Shown here: positions 5,561 through 14,566 of the stretch, one piece after another | Numbering within the stretch: the stretch's first letter is position 1 | How the letters are laid out: every line of letters starts with the position of its first letter | NCBI RefSeq assembly: GCF_003479405.1 | Contig: NZ_QUHB01000004.1 | Location: 124,001 to 188,000 of the forward strand | Origin: Eubacterium sp. AF16-48 | GTDB lineage: Bacteria; Bacillota; Clostridia; Lachnospirales; Lachnospiraceae | Length of the DNA stretch: 64,000 nt | Reading direction: 5' to 3' | Made by a program: the position numbers and the translations under genes | Notes under the pieces: generated by a model | What the model saw: the letters and a program-made list of their open reading frames with translations, nothing else | Told to the model about the DNA's origin: nothing | Database searches by the model: none

Positions 5561-5818
5561 ATGATAAAAGCAGATGGAGCAGAGGTAATTATTAAAGGCA
5601 CTCCAGAAAAAATAATGGCAGAAACAGTGTTGATATTGAAATCAGTTAAAAGTGGTCTGGTTGAAGTGCTGGGTGAAACAAATGGTGAGAAAGCATACAA
5701 AGATATGTTGGAACTTTCAAACATGACAGAGGATGAAATTGAGGAAAAAGTCAAAGGAGCAAAGAGAAAGCTTTCCAACATGATAGCGGAAAATTTTTTG
5801 AAGTCTTTAATGGAATAA
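5561..5818 (+). CDS. Small early phage protein, unknown function
   Basis: This 85-residue protein, MIKADGAEVIIKGTPEKIMA..., has an N-terminal beta hairpin and a long charged helix (EDEIEEKVKGAKRKLSNMIA). AGGAGGAAAAA precedes the ATG. Its stop shares a base with an ATG of the next frame. No function is recognised. Confidence 0.65.
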   Translation: MIKADGAEVIIKGTPEKIMAETVLILKSVKSGLVEVLGETNGEKAYKDMLELSNMTEDEIEEKVKGAKRKLSNMIAENFLKSLME

Positions 5819-5829
5819 TGGAGGATACA

Positions 5830-6123
5830 ATGCAGCAAAGATTAGAAGTAAGAGAAATAAAAGAAGAGCCTGACGTACAAAATATACGGTCAAGCTCTAA
5901 CAAAAATAAACCAATTACAGATTATCACAGATTGAGCGAAAAGTACAGAGTTGCTAACAGATACAAAAATATAATGATAGGAATTGTTACTGCACTTGTG
6001 ATGTGGTACAACGACTGGATTTGTGTTGAAAGTATTCCACTAAGACTTCTATATGCAGGTGGAATAGTGTTAGTAATGAGTTTTTTGTGTGGAGCAGTTG
6101 ATGAAATATTAATGGAGGAATAA
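5830..6123 (+). CDS. Small two-helix membrane protein
   Basis: This protein has about 97 residues. A charged N-terminal half is followed by two hydrophobic segments (around IMIGIVTALVMWY and LLYAGGIVLVMSFLCGAV), so it probably spans the membrane twice. I prefer the ATG at 5830 (GGAGG at 5820-5824) over the in-frame ATG at 5818, which has no ribosome binding site. It is encoded among early genes just before the recombination module, and its role is unknown. Confidence 0.6.
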   Translation: MQQRLEVREIKEEPDVQNIRSSSNKNKPITDYHRLSEKYRVANRYKNIMIGIVTALVMWYNDWICVESIPLRLLYAGGIVLVMSFLCGAVDEILMEE

Positions 6124-6126
6124 TAG

Positions 6127-7440
6127 ATGGATAGTATAAAAATAAACAGTTTGGAATTGGAAAATGTAAAGAGAATTAAGGCAGTTAAATTAGAGCCAAC
6201 GGAAAACGGTTTAACTGTAATAGGTGGAAACAATGGCCAGGGTAAAACATCAGTACTTGACAGTATAGCATGGGCTTTAGGTGGAAACAAATTTAAACCA
6301 TCAAGTCCTGAAAGAGATGGTTCGGTCATTCCGCCAAATTTACATATTGAGTTGAGTAATGGTTTGGTGGTTGAAAGAAAAGGAAAGAACAGTGACTTAA
6401 AGGTAACGGATCCAAATGGAAACAAAGCAGGTCAGTTGTTGTTAGACACATTTATTGAAGAATTAGCATTAAACTTACCAAAGTTTATGAATGCCAATGA
6501 TAAAGAAAAAGCAGATACATTATTAAAAATTATTGGTGTTGGAGACACTCTTTATGCATTGGATGAAGAAATTAAGACATTAGTAAACGAAAGGCTCTTG
6601 ATTGGGAGAGTTGCTGATCAGAAAAAGAAATACGCTGATGAACAGCCATATTATGATAATGTCCCAAGTGAATTAATTTCACCTCAGGAGCTTATCAGAC
6701 AGCAGCAGGAAATACTCGCCAGAAATGGAGAAAATCAGAAAAAACGTGAAAAGGTAAGTTTATATGAAGCACAGGTAAGCTTAAAGGATGCATCTGTTAA
6801 GCAGCTTGAAGGACAGATTACTGAACTTAGTATTAAAATTGAAGAAGTAAGAAAAGAAAAAGCAGAGTTGGAGCAGAACCTTGCAATAGCTAAAACTGAT
6901 GCATTAACACTTCAGGATGAATCAACAGCAGAACTGGAAAACAATATTGCAAACATTGAAGAGTTAAATCGTAAAATAAGAGCAAATATGGATAAGGAAA
7001 AAGCTGAAGAGGATGCAAAAGTCGAAAAGACCAAGTATGATGCATTAACCACACAGATTGAAGACAAGAGAAAGGAAAGAATTAATCTGTTAAATAATGC
7101 GAGTCTTCCACTTCCTGAATTATCAATTGAAGATAATGCATTGACCTATAAGGGACAGAAATGGGATAACATGTCAGGTAGTGAACAGTTGAAAGTAGCT
7201 ACTGCCATAGTAAGAAAATTAAATCCTAATTGTGGTTTTGTTTTAATAGACAAGCTTGAACAAATGGATGTAAACACTTTAAAAGAATTTGGACAGTGGA
7301 TTGAAAAAGAAGGCTTGCAGGCAATTGCAACAAGAGTTGGCGCAGGAGACGAATGTTCAATCATTATAGAGGATGGATATTCAAACAATATTGACAAGAA
7401 AGAAGAATCCGTACCGAAATTTCAGGAAGGAGTATTTTAA
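6127..7440 (+). CDS. SbcC/RecF-like SMC-type ATPase
   Basis: This 437-residue ATPase has Walker A GGNNGQGKTS (about 35-44), a central coiled coil (about 150-330) and an ABC signature MSGSEQ followed by CGFVLIDKLEQMD as the Walker B strand. It is the short phage version of SbcC/Rad50-type proteins and probably acts with the next ATPase in recombination-dependent replication. The position after the Walker B aspartate is Lys rather than the usual catalytic Glu, which may be compensated by the nearby Glu or mean slow hydrolysis. The stop shares its final A with the next ATG. Confidence 0.8.
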   Translation: MDSIKINSLELENVKRIKAVKLEPTENGLTVIGGNNGQGKTSVLDSIAWALGGNKFKPSSPERDGSVIPPNLHIELSNGLVVERKGKNSDLKVTDPNGNKAGQLLLDTFIEELALNLPKFMNANDKEKADTLLKIIGVGDTLYALDEEIKTLVNERLLIGRVADQKKKYADEQPYYDNVPSELISPQELIRQQQEILARNGENQKKREKVSLYEAQVSLKDASVKQLEGQITELSIKIEEVRKEKAELEQNLAIAKTDALTLQDESTAELENNIANIEELNRKIRANMDKEKAEEDAKVEKTKYDALTTQIEDKRKERINLLNNASLPLPELSIEDNALTYKGQKWDNMSGSEQLKVATAIVRKLNPNCGFVLIDKLEQMDVNTLKEFGQWIEKEGLQAIATRVGAGDECSIIIEDGYSNNIDKKEESVPKFQEGVF

Positions 7441-8579
7441 TGGAAATTATCAGAGGAAAGATTAAAAGTGCAAAAAAAGTAGTAATTTACGGACCTGAAG
7501 GAATTGGTAAATCCACATTTGCCGCACAGTTTCCGGAGCCACTATTCATAGATACAGAAGGCAGTACGGCAGAATTAAATGTTGCAAGAACAAAAAGACC
7601 CTCAAGCTGGACCATGATTATTGAACAGATAAAGGAAGTAATGAATACACCCGGTTTATGCAAAACATTAGTCATTGACACTATTGACTGGGCAGAAAAT
7701 CTTTGTGTTGAGCATGTGTGCCAGGCAAGAGGCAAAAAGGGAATTGAAGATTTTGGTTATGGTAATGGATATGTGTATAGCAAAGAAGAATTTGGAAGAT
7801 TTCTTAATCTTTTATCTGATGTTAAGGATAAAGGAATCAATGTTGTATTAACAGCCCATGCGCAGTTAAGAAAATTTGAACAGCCGGATGAACTTGGAGC
7901 ATATGACAGATGGGAGTTGAAGCTGGGGAAGAAAACGGCATCTCAGACGGCACCATTGATTAAAGAATGGTCGGACATGTTATTGTTTGCCAACTATAAG
8001 ACAATTGTGGTTGCCACAGACGACCAGGGAAAGAAGCATAAAGCGCAGGGTGGAAAAAGAGTGATGTATACAACCCATCATCCTTGTTGGGATGCAAAAA
8101 ACAGATATGATTTACCTGAGGAGACAGCATTCGATTATTCAGTTATTGCGCCAATTATTGAATCTTCTTCATCTGTAAAGGAAGAAAATACTGTATCAAC
8201 ACAGAATGTTAATATCAATAATTTAAATATTAATAACACAAATGTGTCAAAGGCAAATGATAATAAAGTAAGCGAACCTAAGAAATCGACATCAGTACCC
8301 GCAAATGAAAATAAAACAGCTGACTTAGGCTCAGATGCCATGAGAAAGTTGAATGATTTGATGGTGGCTTATAACGTTAATGAAAAGGAAATTCAGGAAG
8401 CGGTGGCAAGCAGGGGATATTACCCGATTGATACACCAATACAGAATTATGATGAAGGTTTTGTTAATGGCTGCCTGGTTGCAGCATGGAATCAGATATA
8501 TGCAGTTATTAAAAAAACAAAAGAGTCCAGAGGAGAATTTGTTAGTGCAGAACAAAGTGAATTACCATTTAATTTTTAA
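7440..8579 (+). CDS. RecA-fold ATP-binding protein (Sak4-like recombinase family)
   Basis: This 379-residue protein has Walker A YGPEGIGKST (about 19-28) and Walker B CKTLVIDTIDW. These fit the AAA_24/Sak4 single-strand annealing recombinases found in phage replication modules. The last 100 residues form a separate helical domain, joined by a low-complexity Asn-rich linker (VNINNLNINNTNVS). The C-terminus ELPFNF is reminiscent of acidic/aromatic tails that mediate partner binding in SSB, though this is only a resemblance. It overlaps the previous gene by one base. Confidence 0.8.
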   Translation: MEIIRGKIKSAKKVVIYGPEGIGKSTFAAQFPEPLFIDTEGSTAELNVARTKRPSSWTMIIEQIKEVMNTPGLCKTLVIDTIDWAENLCVEHVCQARGKKGIEDFGYGNGYVYSKEEFGRFLNLLSDVKDKGINVVLTAHAQLRKFEQPDELGAYDRWELKLGKKTASQTAPLIKEWSDMLLFANYKTIVVATDDQGKKHKAQGGKRVMYTTHHPCWDAKNRYDLPEETAFDYSVIAPIIESSSSVKEENTVSTQNVNINNLNINNTNVSKANDNKVSEPKKSTSVPANENKTADLGSDAMRKLNDLMVAYNVNEKEIQEAVASRGYYPIDTPIQNYDEGFVNGCLVAAWNQIYAVIKKTKESRGEFVSAEQSELPFNF

Positions 8580-8597
8580 TAAAAGGAGGAAAGAGAA

Positions 8598-9062
8598 ATG
8601 TCAGAAGTAATTGAAAGAGAATTAGGATGGGATGATGAAATAGAAAAGGATGGTCCGGAGTTTGTTTTGCTTCCCGAAGGTGATTATTCTTTTGAAGTAG
8701 TAGGATTTGAAAGAGCAAGACATAATGGAAGTGAAAAATTGCCAGCGTGTAACAAGGCAGTTTTAACAATCAGGTTGACATCTGATGATGGAGAAAAATC
8801 AACAACAATTAAACATAACTTATTTTTACATAGTAAGACAGAAGGAATGTTATGTGCCTTTTTTACTGCCATAGGACAGAGAAAAAAGGGAGAAAAAATA
8901 AACATGAACTGGAATCTCGTAATTGGCTCTAAAGGTCGTTGCAAGGTAGGTATTCACAGTTGGAAAAATGATAAAGGTGAAATCAATCAGTCAAATCAGA
9001 TAAAACAGTTTTATGAGCCAACACCTGAAACAGCAAGCGGATGGAAGCCGGGACAGTTCTAA
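8598..9062 (+). CDS. DUF669 family phage protein
   Basis: This 154-residue protein is recognisable by LLPEGDYSFEVVGFERARH, CNKAVLTIRL and the conserved WNLVIGSKGRCKVGIHSW core, ending GWKPGQF. DUF669 proteins accompany Sak4-type ATPases and phage helicases and are thought to bind single-stranded DNA or to load recombinases; that role is inferred. AAAGGAGG precedes the ATG. Its TAA overlaps the start of the helicase gene. Confidence 0.85.
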   Translation: MSEVIERELGWDDEIEKDGPEFVLLPEGDYSFEVVGFERARHNGSEKLPACNKAVLTIRLTSDDGEKSTTIKHNLFLHSKTEGMLCAFFTAIGQRKKGEKINMNWNLVIGSKGRCKVGIHSWKNDKGEINQSNQIKQFYEPTPETASGWKPGQF

Positions 9063-10639
9063 TGGAATTAAGACCGTATCAGAAAGAATCTATGGAGTCT
9101 GTTTTTGAACAGTGGGAAGAAGTTGATAGAACATTATTGGTTCTTCCCACCGGATGTGGCAAAACAATAGTGTTTGCAAAAATTACTGAACAATGTGTAA
9201 AGGGTGGAAAAAGGGTTCTTATTTTGGCTCACAGAGGGGAGCTATTAGAACAGGCGGCAGATAAAATAGCAAAAACAACAGGACTTGGATGTGCAACGGA
9301 AAAAGCAGAGCAGTCAAGTTTGAACACATGGTACAGAATTGTAGTTGGCTCAGTGCAGACATTAATGAGAGAAAAGAGACTTAATCAGTTTGATAGAAAC
9401 TATTTTGATGTGATTATCATTGATGAAGCACATCACTGTATATCAGACAGTTATCAAAAAGTATTGCAATATTTTAGTAATGCAAAAGTTTTAGGAGTAA
9501 CAGCAACTCCTGACAGAGGAGACATGAAAAACCTTGGTTCTTACTTTGAATCACTGGCATATGAATATTCACTGCCAAAGGCTATTAAGGAAGGTTATTT
9601 ATGTCCAATTAAAGCACAGACTATACCACTTAAACTTGATTTGTCAGGTGTAAGTCAGCAGGCAGGAGATTTTAAGACGAGTGACATTGACACGGCATTA
9701 GACCCATACTTATATCAAATTGGTGATGAAATGAAAAAATACTGTATAAACAGAAAAACTGTAGTGTTTTTACCTTTGGTTAAAACAAGTCAGAAGTTCA
9801 CACATATTTTAAATGAATTGGGATTTAGTGCAGTTGAAGTAAATGGTGGAAGTGATAACAGAACAGAGGTTTTACAGGACTTTGATAACGGAAAATACAA
9901 CGTGTTGTGCAATTCAATGCTATTAACAGAAGGTTGGGATTGTCCAAGTGTAGACTGTGTGGTTGTATTAAGACCAACAAAAGTAAGGGCATTGTACTCA
10001 CAGATGGTTGGACGAGGTACAAGACTTTATGAAGGAAAGACGGAATTATTGCTTCTGGATTTCCTTTGGCATTCTGAAAGACATGAGTTATGCCATCCTG
10101 CACACTTAATCAGTGAAAGTGAAGAAGTAGCAAACCAGATTACAAAAAACATTGCTGAAGCAGGTTGTCCGGTAGATTTGGAAGAGGCAGAAGTTAAGGC
10201 ACAGGAAGACGTTGTGGCACAGAGAGAGGAAAGCCTTGCTAAACAGCTGAAAGAAATGCGAAACAGAAAAAGAAAGCTGGTGGATCCACTGCAATTTGAA
10301 ATGTCAATACAGGCAGAGGACTTAACCAATTATGTTCCGGCTTTTGGCTGGGAAATGGGACCCGCTACAGACAAGCAGGTAAAAACATTGGAAAAATTGG
10401 GAATATATCCTGATTCAATAGATAACGCAGGAAAAGCAGCAAAAATTTTAGACAAACTGGATAAGAGACGAATGGCAGGATTAACTACTCCTAAGCAGAT
10501 TAGATTTTTAGAGAGTAGAGGATTTTTACATGTTGGAACATGGCAGTTTGATACAGCCAAACATCTGATAGACAGAATAGCGGCAAATGGTTGGAGGATT
10601 CCAAATGGAATTGTACCACAAGAGTATATTCCACAATAA
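9062..10639 (+). CDS. Superfamily 2 DEAH helicase
   Basis: This 525-residue helicase has motif Q/RPYQ at the start, Walker A LPTGCGKT (about 34-41), DEAH in VIIIDEAHH, motif III VTATPDRGD and motif VI QMVGRGTRLY. A C-terminal extension after about residue 350 contains a coiled segment and two repeats of a TDKQ/TPKQ helical motif (ATDKQVKTLEKLG, TTPKQIRFLESRG). It probably unwinds DNA or branched intermediates during phage replication. I start it at the ATG of the TAATG overlap; the longer frame from 9041 has no ribosome binding site. Confidence 0.9.
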   Translation: MELRPYQKESMESVFEQWEEVDRTLLVLPTGCGKTIVFAKITEQCVKGGKRVLILAHRGELLEQAADKIAKTTGLGCATEKAEQSSLNTWYRIVVGSVQTLMREKRLNQFDRNYFDVIIIDEAHHCISDSYQKVLQYFSNAKVLGVTATPDRGDMKNLGSYFESLAYEYSLPKAIKEGYLCPIKAQTIPLKLDLSGVSQQAGDFKTSDIDTALDPYLYQIGDEMKKYCINRKTVVFLPLVKTSQKFTHILNELGFSAVEVNGGSDNRTEVLQDFDNGKYNVLCNSMLLTEGWDCPSVDCVVVLRPTKVRALYSQMVGRGTRLYEGKTELLLLDFLWHSERHELCHPAHLISESEEVANQITKNIAEAGCPVDLEEAEVKAQEDVVAQREESLAKQLKEMRNRKRKLVDPLQFEMSIQAEDLTNYVPAFGWEMGPATDKQVKTLEKLGIYPDSIDNAGKAAKILDKLDKRRMAGLTTPKQIRFLESRGFLHVGTWQFDTAKHLIDRIAANGWRIPNGIVPQEYIPQ

Positions 10640-10651
10640 GAGGATTTAGTG

Positions 10652-12871
10652 ATGGAACAGCGATATGATTTATTAGAATTAATTAAATATATAAATCCGG
10701 CAGATTTGGAATACCAGGAATGGGTAAACGTTGGCATGGCTTTGAAAGAATCAGGTTATACAGCTAATGATTGGGATTCATGGAGTAAAGCTGACAGCAG
10801 ATATCACCATGGAGAGTGCTTTAGAAAATGGCAGTCTTTCCATGGTAGCTCCAGTCCTGTTACAGCAGGAACTATCGTTCAAATGGCACGTGAAAACGGA
10901 TGGGAGCCTAAAAGAAATGATTATGAACTTGATTGGGATGGAACTATTGGCAGCAAAGAGGATATGGTTGTTATCCAACAGGGATGGGTTGAAGGTAAAG
11001 AAATAAAGGAACCTAAAAACTGGAATCCGGTTAAGGAGCTTACAACGTATCTTGAAACATTGTTTGATTCTACCGAAAACGTAGGATATGTAACACAGAC
11101 TTGGGAAAAGGAAGGCAAATTTTTGCCGACTAAGGGGTGCTGGGATCGAACTTCAGGAAAGTTGATTCAGGAACTGAACAAGTGTAATGGTGACATATGT
11201 AAGGTAATTGGTGATTATAACGATAAAGCAGGTGCGTGGATAAGATTTAATCCACTTGATGGAAAAGGTGTAAAGAATGATAACGTATCAGATTACAGAT
11301 ATGCCTTGGTGGAGTCTGATGTAGTGGAACTGGAGAAACAAAATGCAATCATTAGAGAATTGGAATTACCCATTGCCTGCCTGGTATATTCAGGTGGGAA
11401 AAGTCTTCATGCAATAGTAAAAATTGAAGCCACTGACTATACAGAATACAGAAAAAGAGTTGAATATTTATATGCGGTATGCAAAAAAAATGGACTTACT
11501 GTAGATACACAAAATAAAAATCCAAGCAGACTGTCAAGAATGCCCGGAGTAATCAGAAATGGCAAAAAACAGTTTTTAATTGATGTAAATATTGGAAAGG
11601 AATCATGGGAAGAGTGGAAGGAATGGATAGATGGAATCAATGATGATTTGCCAGACCCTGAAAGCCTAAGTGAGCAATGGGATAACATGCCCGAACTTGC
11701 ACCACCTTTGATTGACAATGTATTAAGACAAGGGCACAAAATGTTGATTGCAGGTCCATCAAAAGCAGGAAAGTCTTTTGCATTAATAGAAATGTGTATA
11801 GCAATTGCTGAAGGCAAAAAATGGCTTGATTGGAAGTGTGCAAAGGGAAAGGTAATGTATGTGAACCTGGAGTTGGACAGAGCCTCATGTCTTCACAGAT
11901 TTAAAGACGTATATCAGGCATTAGGATATGAGCCCCAAAATCTGTCAAATATAGACATTTGGAACTTAAGAGGTAAATCAATACCTATGGACAAACTGGC
12001 TCCTAAACTGATAAGAAGAGCAGCTAAAAAGAACTATATAGCCATTATTATTGACCCTATTTATAAAGTTATAACAGGTGATGAAAACTCAGCTGATCAG
12101 ATGGCTAAATTTTGCAATCAGTTTGACAAGGTATGCAATGAATTGGGATGTGCGGTTATATATTGCCATCACCATTCAAAAGGTGGCCAGGGAACTAAAA
12201 AATCAATGGACAGAGCTTCAGGCAGCGGGGTGTTTGCGAGAGATCCTGATGCATTATTAGACCTGATTGAATTGGAAACTAATGACGATTTGATATTAAA
12301 CAAAACCAATAATGCCATGTGTGATGTTATTGTACAGTATTTAAACGAAAAAGTTGATAACTGGGAAGATTTCATTTCACAGGATGATATGTGCAGTAGT
12401 GCACAAATGAAAGCAAAAGCGGAAAGACTATTAACACCGGCACAGTGGAAAGAACTCACAGAAAAATTGACTGTAAGAGTAAGTCAGGTGGAGCATATGA
12501 GTGCTTGGAGAGTGGAAGGAACTTTGCGTGAATTTAACAAGTTCCAACCTGTTAATCTATGGTTTGATTATCCAAGGCATGTAGTGGATAAAACAGGAGT
12601 TTTAAAAGATATTAATCCGGACGATGTTAATCCTAAACAGACATGGAAAAAGAACTTTAATAAAAACAAAAAAACACCGGAAGAAAGAAAAAAGGAAAGA
12701 ATACAATCATTAGACCAGGCATTTGAAAGTTTAGCAACGTTTAATGAGGATAATACAGTTGACATAACATCATTGGCAGATTCAATGGGAGTAACTGAAA
12801 AGACCATCAGAAACAGACTAAAAGAACATGGTGGATTTTGGATAGACGAAGGGAAAGTTGGCAAAAAATAG
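10652..12871 (+). CDS. Primase-helicase (AEP-type primase plus RepA-like ATPase)
   Basis: This 739-residue replication protein has a PriCT-2-like N-terminal domain (about 1-85) and an archaeo-eukaryotic primase-like core with ALVESDVV (metal-binding acidic motif), SGGKSLHAIV (S/H motif) and SRLSRMPGVIR. These are followed by a RecA-fold helicase with Walker A GPSKAGKS (about 370) and Walker B AIIIDPIY. The C-terminus is a winged-helix-like HTH (ITSLADSMGVTEKTIRNRLK), probably for origin binding. The tandem repeat array immediately downstream is a natural candidate for its target. The ATG at 10652 lies after AGAGGA. Confidence 0.85.
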   Translation: MEQRYDLLELIKYINPADLEYQEWVNVGMALKESGYTANDWDSWSKADSRYHHGECFRKWQSFHGSSSPVTAGTIVQMARENGWEPKRNDYELDWDGTIGSKEDMVVIQQGWVEGKEIKEPKNWNPVKELTTYLETLFDSTENVGYVTQTWEKEGKFLPTKGCWDRTSGKLIQELNKCNGDICKVIGDYNDKAGAWIRFNPLDGKGVKNDNVSDYRYALVESDVVELEKQNAIIRELELPIACLVYSGGKSLHAIVKIEATDYTEYRKRVEYLYAVCKKNGLTVDTQNKNPSRLSRMPGVIRNGKKQFLIDVNIGKESWEEWKEWIDGINDDLPDPESLSEQWDNMPELAPPLIDNVLRQGHKMLIAGPSKAGKSFALIEMCIAIAEGKKWLDWKCAKGKVMYVNLELDRASCLHRFKDVYQALGYEPQNLSNIDIWNLRGKSIPMDKLAPKLIRRAAKKNYIAIIIDPIYKVITGDENSADQMAKFCNQFDKVCNELGCAVIYCHHHSKGGQGTKKSMDRASGSGVFARDPDALLDLIELETNDDLILNKTNNAMCDVIVQYLNEKVDNWEDFISQDDMCSSAQMKAKAERLLTPAQWKELTEKLTVRVSQVEHMSAWRVEGTLREFNKFQPVNLWFDYPRHVVDKTGVLKDINPDDVNPKQTWKKNFNKNKKTPEERKKERIQSLDQAFESLATFNEDNTVDITSLADSMGVTEKTIRNRLKEHGGFWIDEGKVGKK

Positions 12872-12926
12872 GTGTCAGGGAAAGGAAAATCTCGGAGAAA
12901 TTTCCCGAGAATTTCCCTGACCTTTT

Positions 12927-13076
12927 GGAGGGAAAAAGTCGATAAACACCGAGAATTTCCCTCAGAGGGAAAAAGTCGGTAAATTCCCGAGAATTTCCCT
13001 CAGAGGGAAAAAGTCGGTAAATTCCCGAGAATTTCCCTCAGAGGGAAAAAGTCGGTAAATTCCCGAGAATTTCCCT
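12927..13076. repeat. Tandem 38-bp iterons (three exact plus degenerate copies), candidate replication origin
   Basis: Three contiguous, essentially identical 38-bp units occupy 12963-13000, 13001-13038 and 13039-13076. A degenerate 36-bp copy (12927-12962) and scattered half copies (12876-12918) precede them. Each unit contains an inverted pair GAGGGAAA ... TTTCCCTC and an internal TTCCCGAGAA. The array has no ORF and directly follows the primase-helicase gene, a usual place for a phage origin. Units abut without spacers, so it is not a CRISPR. Confidence 0.7.
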
Positions 13077-13121
13077 AGGGAAATATATATTACTACGTAA
13101 TACGCGAGAAAAATTTCCCTC

Positions 13122-13183
13122 GTCAATGGGGAAAGTAGTTGTGCGTTAGCTTTCGCACAACAACTCCTTCCCCTGACATTGAC
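13122..13183. other. Long compound hairpin next to the iterons
   Basis: Nested complementary arms GTCAAT/ATTGAC (13122-13127, 13178-13183), GGGGAA/TTCCCC and GTTGTGCG/CGCACAAC (13139-13146, 13155-13162) form a cruciform-capable hairpin of about 62 nt with an 8-nt loop. Just upstream TATTAC/GTAATA forms another small palindrome. It may be part of the origin (single-strand initiation site) or a leader structure for the next gene. Confidence 0.55.
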
Positions 13184-13201
13184 AAAAAGGAGTTGAGTAG
13201 A

Positions 13202-13426
13202 GTGAGAAGTTTGGACTACACATTTTTGAAAACGGCAAAGGTAATGCCACCACTAAGACATAAAAACAGAACCGGTGATTTTGATGTGATGAACAGTGAC
13301 GTGTGCGAATGGCTTATTAACATTCCTGAAGTAAGGCAAAAAGTTTTTGACATGGCAATTAATAAAAAATATATCAAGTACAATAGCAGCACGGGAAAAT
13401 GGGAGGGTGCGGACTATGGCAAATAA
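13202..13426 (+). CDS. Small phage protein before RusA, unknown
   Basis: This 74-residue protein starts at a GTG that follows AAAAAGGAG with 9-nt spacing. A longer frame beginning in the hairpin at 13139 lacks a ribosome binding site. It contains MPPLRHKNRTGDFDVMNSDV and a C-terminal YIKYNSSTGKWEGADY. Proteins with this pattern often precede rusA in Clostridial phages. It overlaps the rusA start by 11 bases, and its function is unknown. Confidence 0.65.
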   Translation: MRSLDYTFLKTAKVMPPLRHKNRTGDFDVMNSDVCEWLINIPEVRQKVFDMAINKKYIKYNSSTGKWEGADYGK

Positions 13427-13823
13427 ATGTGAGTTTTTTATGCCAATGGTTCCACCGACTAAAACTTATCAGGAACATAAAGTTGCAGTGGTTAATGGTA
13501 AGCCTGTTTTTTATGAACCACAGGAACTAAAAGAAGCTAAGAGTAAGCTGATGGCATATCTGGCAAAAAATGTTCCGGATAAAAAATTTAACAGAGGAGT
13601 AATGTTGGTTGTTAAGTGGTTATTTCCCAAAGGTAGTCATAAAAACGGTGAGTACAGAACAACAAAGCCTGATACCGATAATTTACAGAAAATGTTAAAA
13701 GACTGCATGACTAGTTTGAATTTTTGGGAAGATGATTGTTTGGTGGTATCAGAACACGTTGAAAAGTTTTGGGCAGACCTTCCGGGAATATATATCCTGA
13801 TACAGGAGGTGCAAAATGAATAA
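13416..13823 (+). CDS. rusA: RusA-family Holliday junction resolvase
   Basis: This 135-residue nuclease resolves four-way junctions formed by phage recombination. It shows the RusA signature KPDTDNLQKMLKDCM followed by FWEDDCLVV; the aspartates and lysine bind metal and catalyse cleavage. The true start is the ATG at 13416 with GGGAGGG upstream; the longer frame from 13347 overlaps the preceding gene. It closes the recombination module that begins with the SbcC-like ATPase. Confidence 0.9.
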   Translation: MANKCEFFMPMVPPTKTYQEHKVAVVNGKPVFYEPQELKEAKSKLMAYLAKNVPDKKFNRGVMLVVKWLFPKGSHKNGEYRTTKPDTDNLQKMLKDCMTSLNFWEDDCLVVSEHVEKFWADLPGIYILIQEVQNE

Positions 13824-14025
13824 ATTTATAACAGTTTACAACATTATGCTATTTGTTTGGCATGCGGTGTCAGAATACAAAGATAGGGATATATCTGATG
13901 ATGCAGTATGTGAAGAAATGGTAAGAGAGTTGAATGGCATTTGTAGAGCGTATCCAGAAGAACATGAGAAATCATTGGTTAGGACAATTGCAACAGCAAT
14001 AATGGAATACATATACGAAAAATAG
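13816..14025 (+). CDS. Small phage protein, unknown
   Basis: This 69-residue helical protein begins MNKFITVYNIMLFVWHAVSE and is rich in acidic residues. AGGAGGTG precedes the ATG, which overlaps the rusA stop by 8 bases. No family is recognised. Confidence 0.6.
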   Translation: MNKFITVYNIMLFVWHAVSEYKDRDISDDAVCEEMVRELNGICRAYPEEHEKSLVRTIATAIMEYIYEK

Positions 14026-14067
14026 ACTAAGAGATAAAAATGTTAAGAAATGTTAAGGAGTGAGAGA

Positions 14068-14244
14068 ATGACAAATGGTGAAAGAATCAGAAAGATGACA
14101 GATGAAGAATTAGCAGTAACATTAATGTGTCCAGCAGAGTATGATATGGCATTCAATAGACGAGAGGTCTGTGAAGGCAATATGAATAGAAATTGTAGAC
14201 AATGTACATTTGATTGGCTAACAGCAGAAGAAAGCGAGGAATAA
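14068..14244 (+). CDS. Small cysteine-containing phage protein
   Basis: This 58-residue protein opens MTNGERIRKMTDEELAVTLM and ends with a CxxC-type cluster (NRNCRQCTFDWL), plus further cysteines that could bind zinc. The start ATG at 14068 follows AAGGAG. Similar short proteins with a 'TNGERIRxMTDEELA' opening are common in phages of gut Firmicutes. The function is unknown. Confidence 0.7.
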   Translation: MTNGERIRKMTDEELAVTLMCPAEYDMAFNRREVCEGNMNRNCRQCTFDWLTAEESEE

Positions 14245-14248
14245 ATAA

Positions 14249-14566
14249 ATGAAAGAAGAATATTTCAATAAAACAGTGGGAGTGGTCATGGCATCACTCC
14301 TGCCACAAAACGAAAAAAGAGAACTGATTGATTCAATTAGGGCAATGGAAAAAGAAACAAAAAACAACGGATGGATTCCGTGCAGTGAAAGACTGCCTGA
14401 AGACGGAACAAGGGTTATAGCTTGTTTTAAGCACGGACTTGTAACGGAATTGAAGTATAAATCAGCCGGAATATTTGAAGGAATAAATGAATATGTGGCA
14501 GAGGTTATAGATGCCTGGATGCCACTACCAGAGCCATACAGAGAGGAGCAGGAAGATGGAAGATAG
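14249..14566 (+). CDS. DUF551-containing phage protein
   Basis: This 105-residue protein has a C-terminal half that fits DUF551: GWIPCSERLPEDGTRVIACF ... VIDAWMPLPEPY. This domain is widespread in accessory regions of phages, and its function is unknown. It overlaps the next gene by 11 bases. Confidence 0.8.
   Translation: MKEEYFNKTVGVVMASLLPQNEKRELIDSIRAMEKETKNNGWIPCSERLPEDGTRVIACFKHGLVTELKYKSAGIFEGINEYVAEVIDAWMPLPEPYREEQEDGR

Noticed and set aside
5925..6425. 166-codon minus-strand ORF across the membrane-protein and SbcC-like genes
   Set aside because: It lies opposite the two plus-strand genes, including the Walker A region, with no initiation signal.
12927..13076. Possible CRISPR array
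   Set aside because: The 38-bp units are contiguous with no spacers of varied sequence, and no cas gene is present. It is a tandem iteron array.
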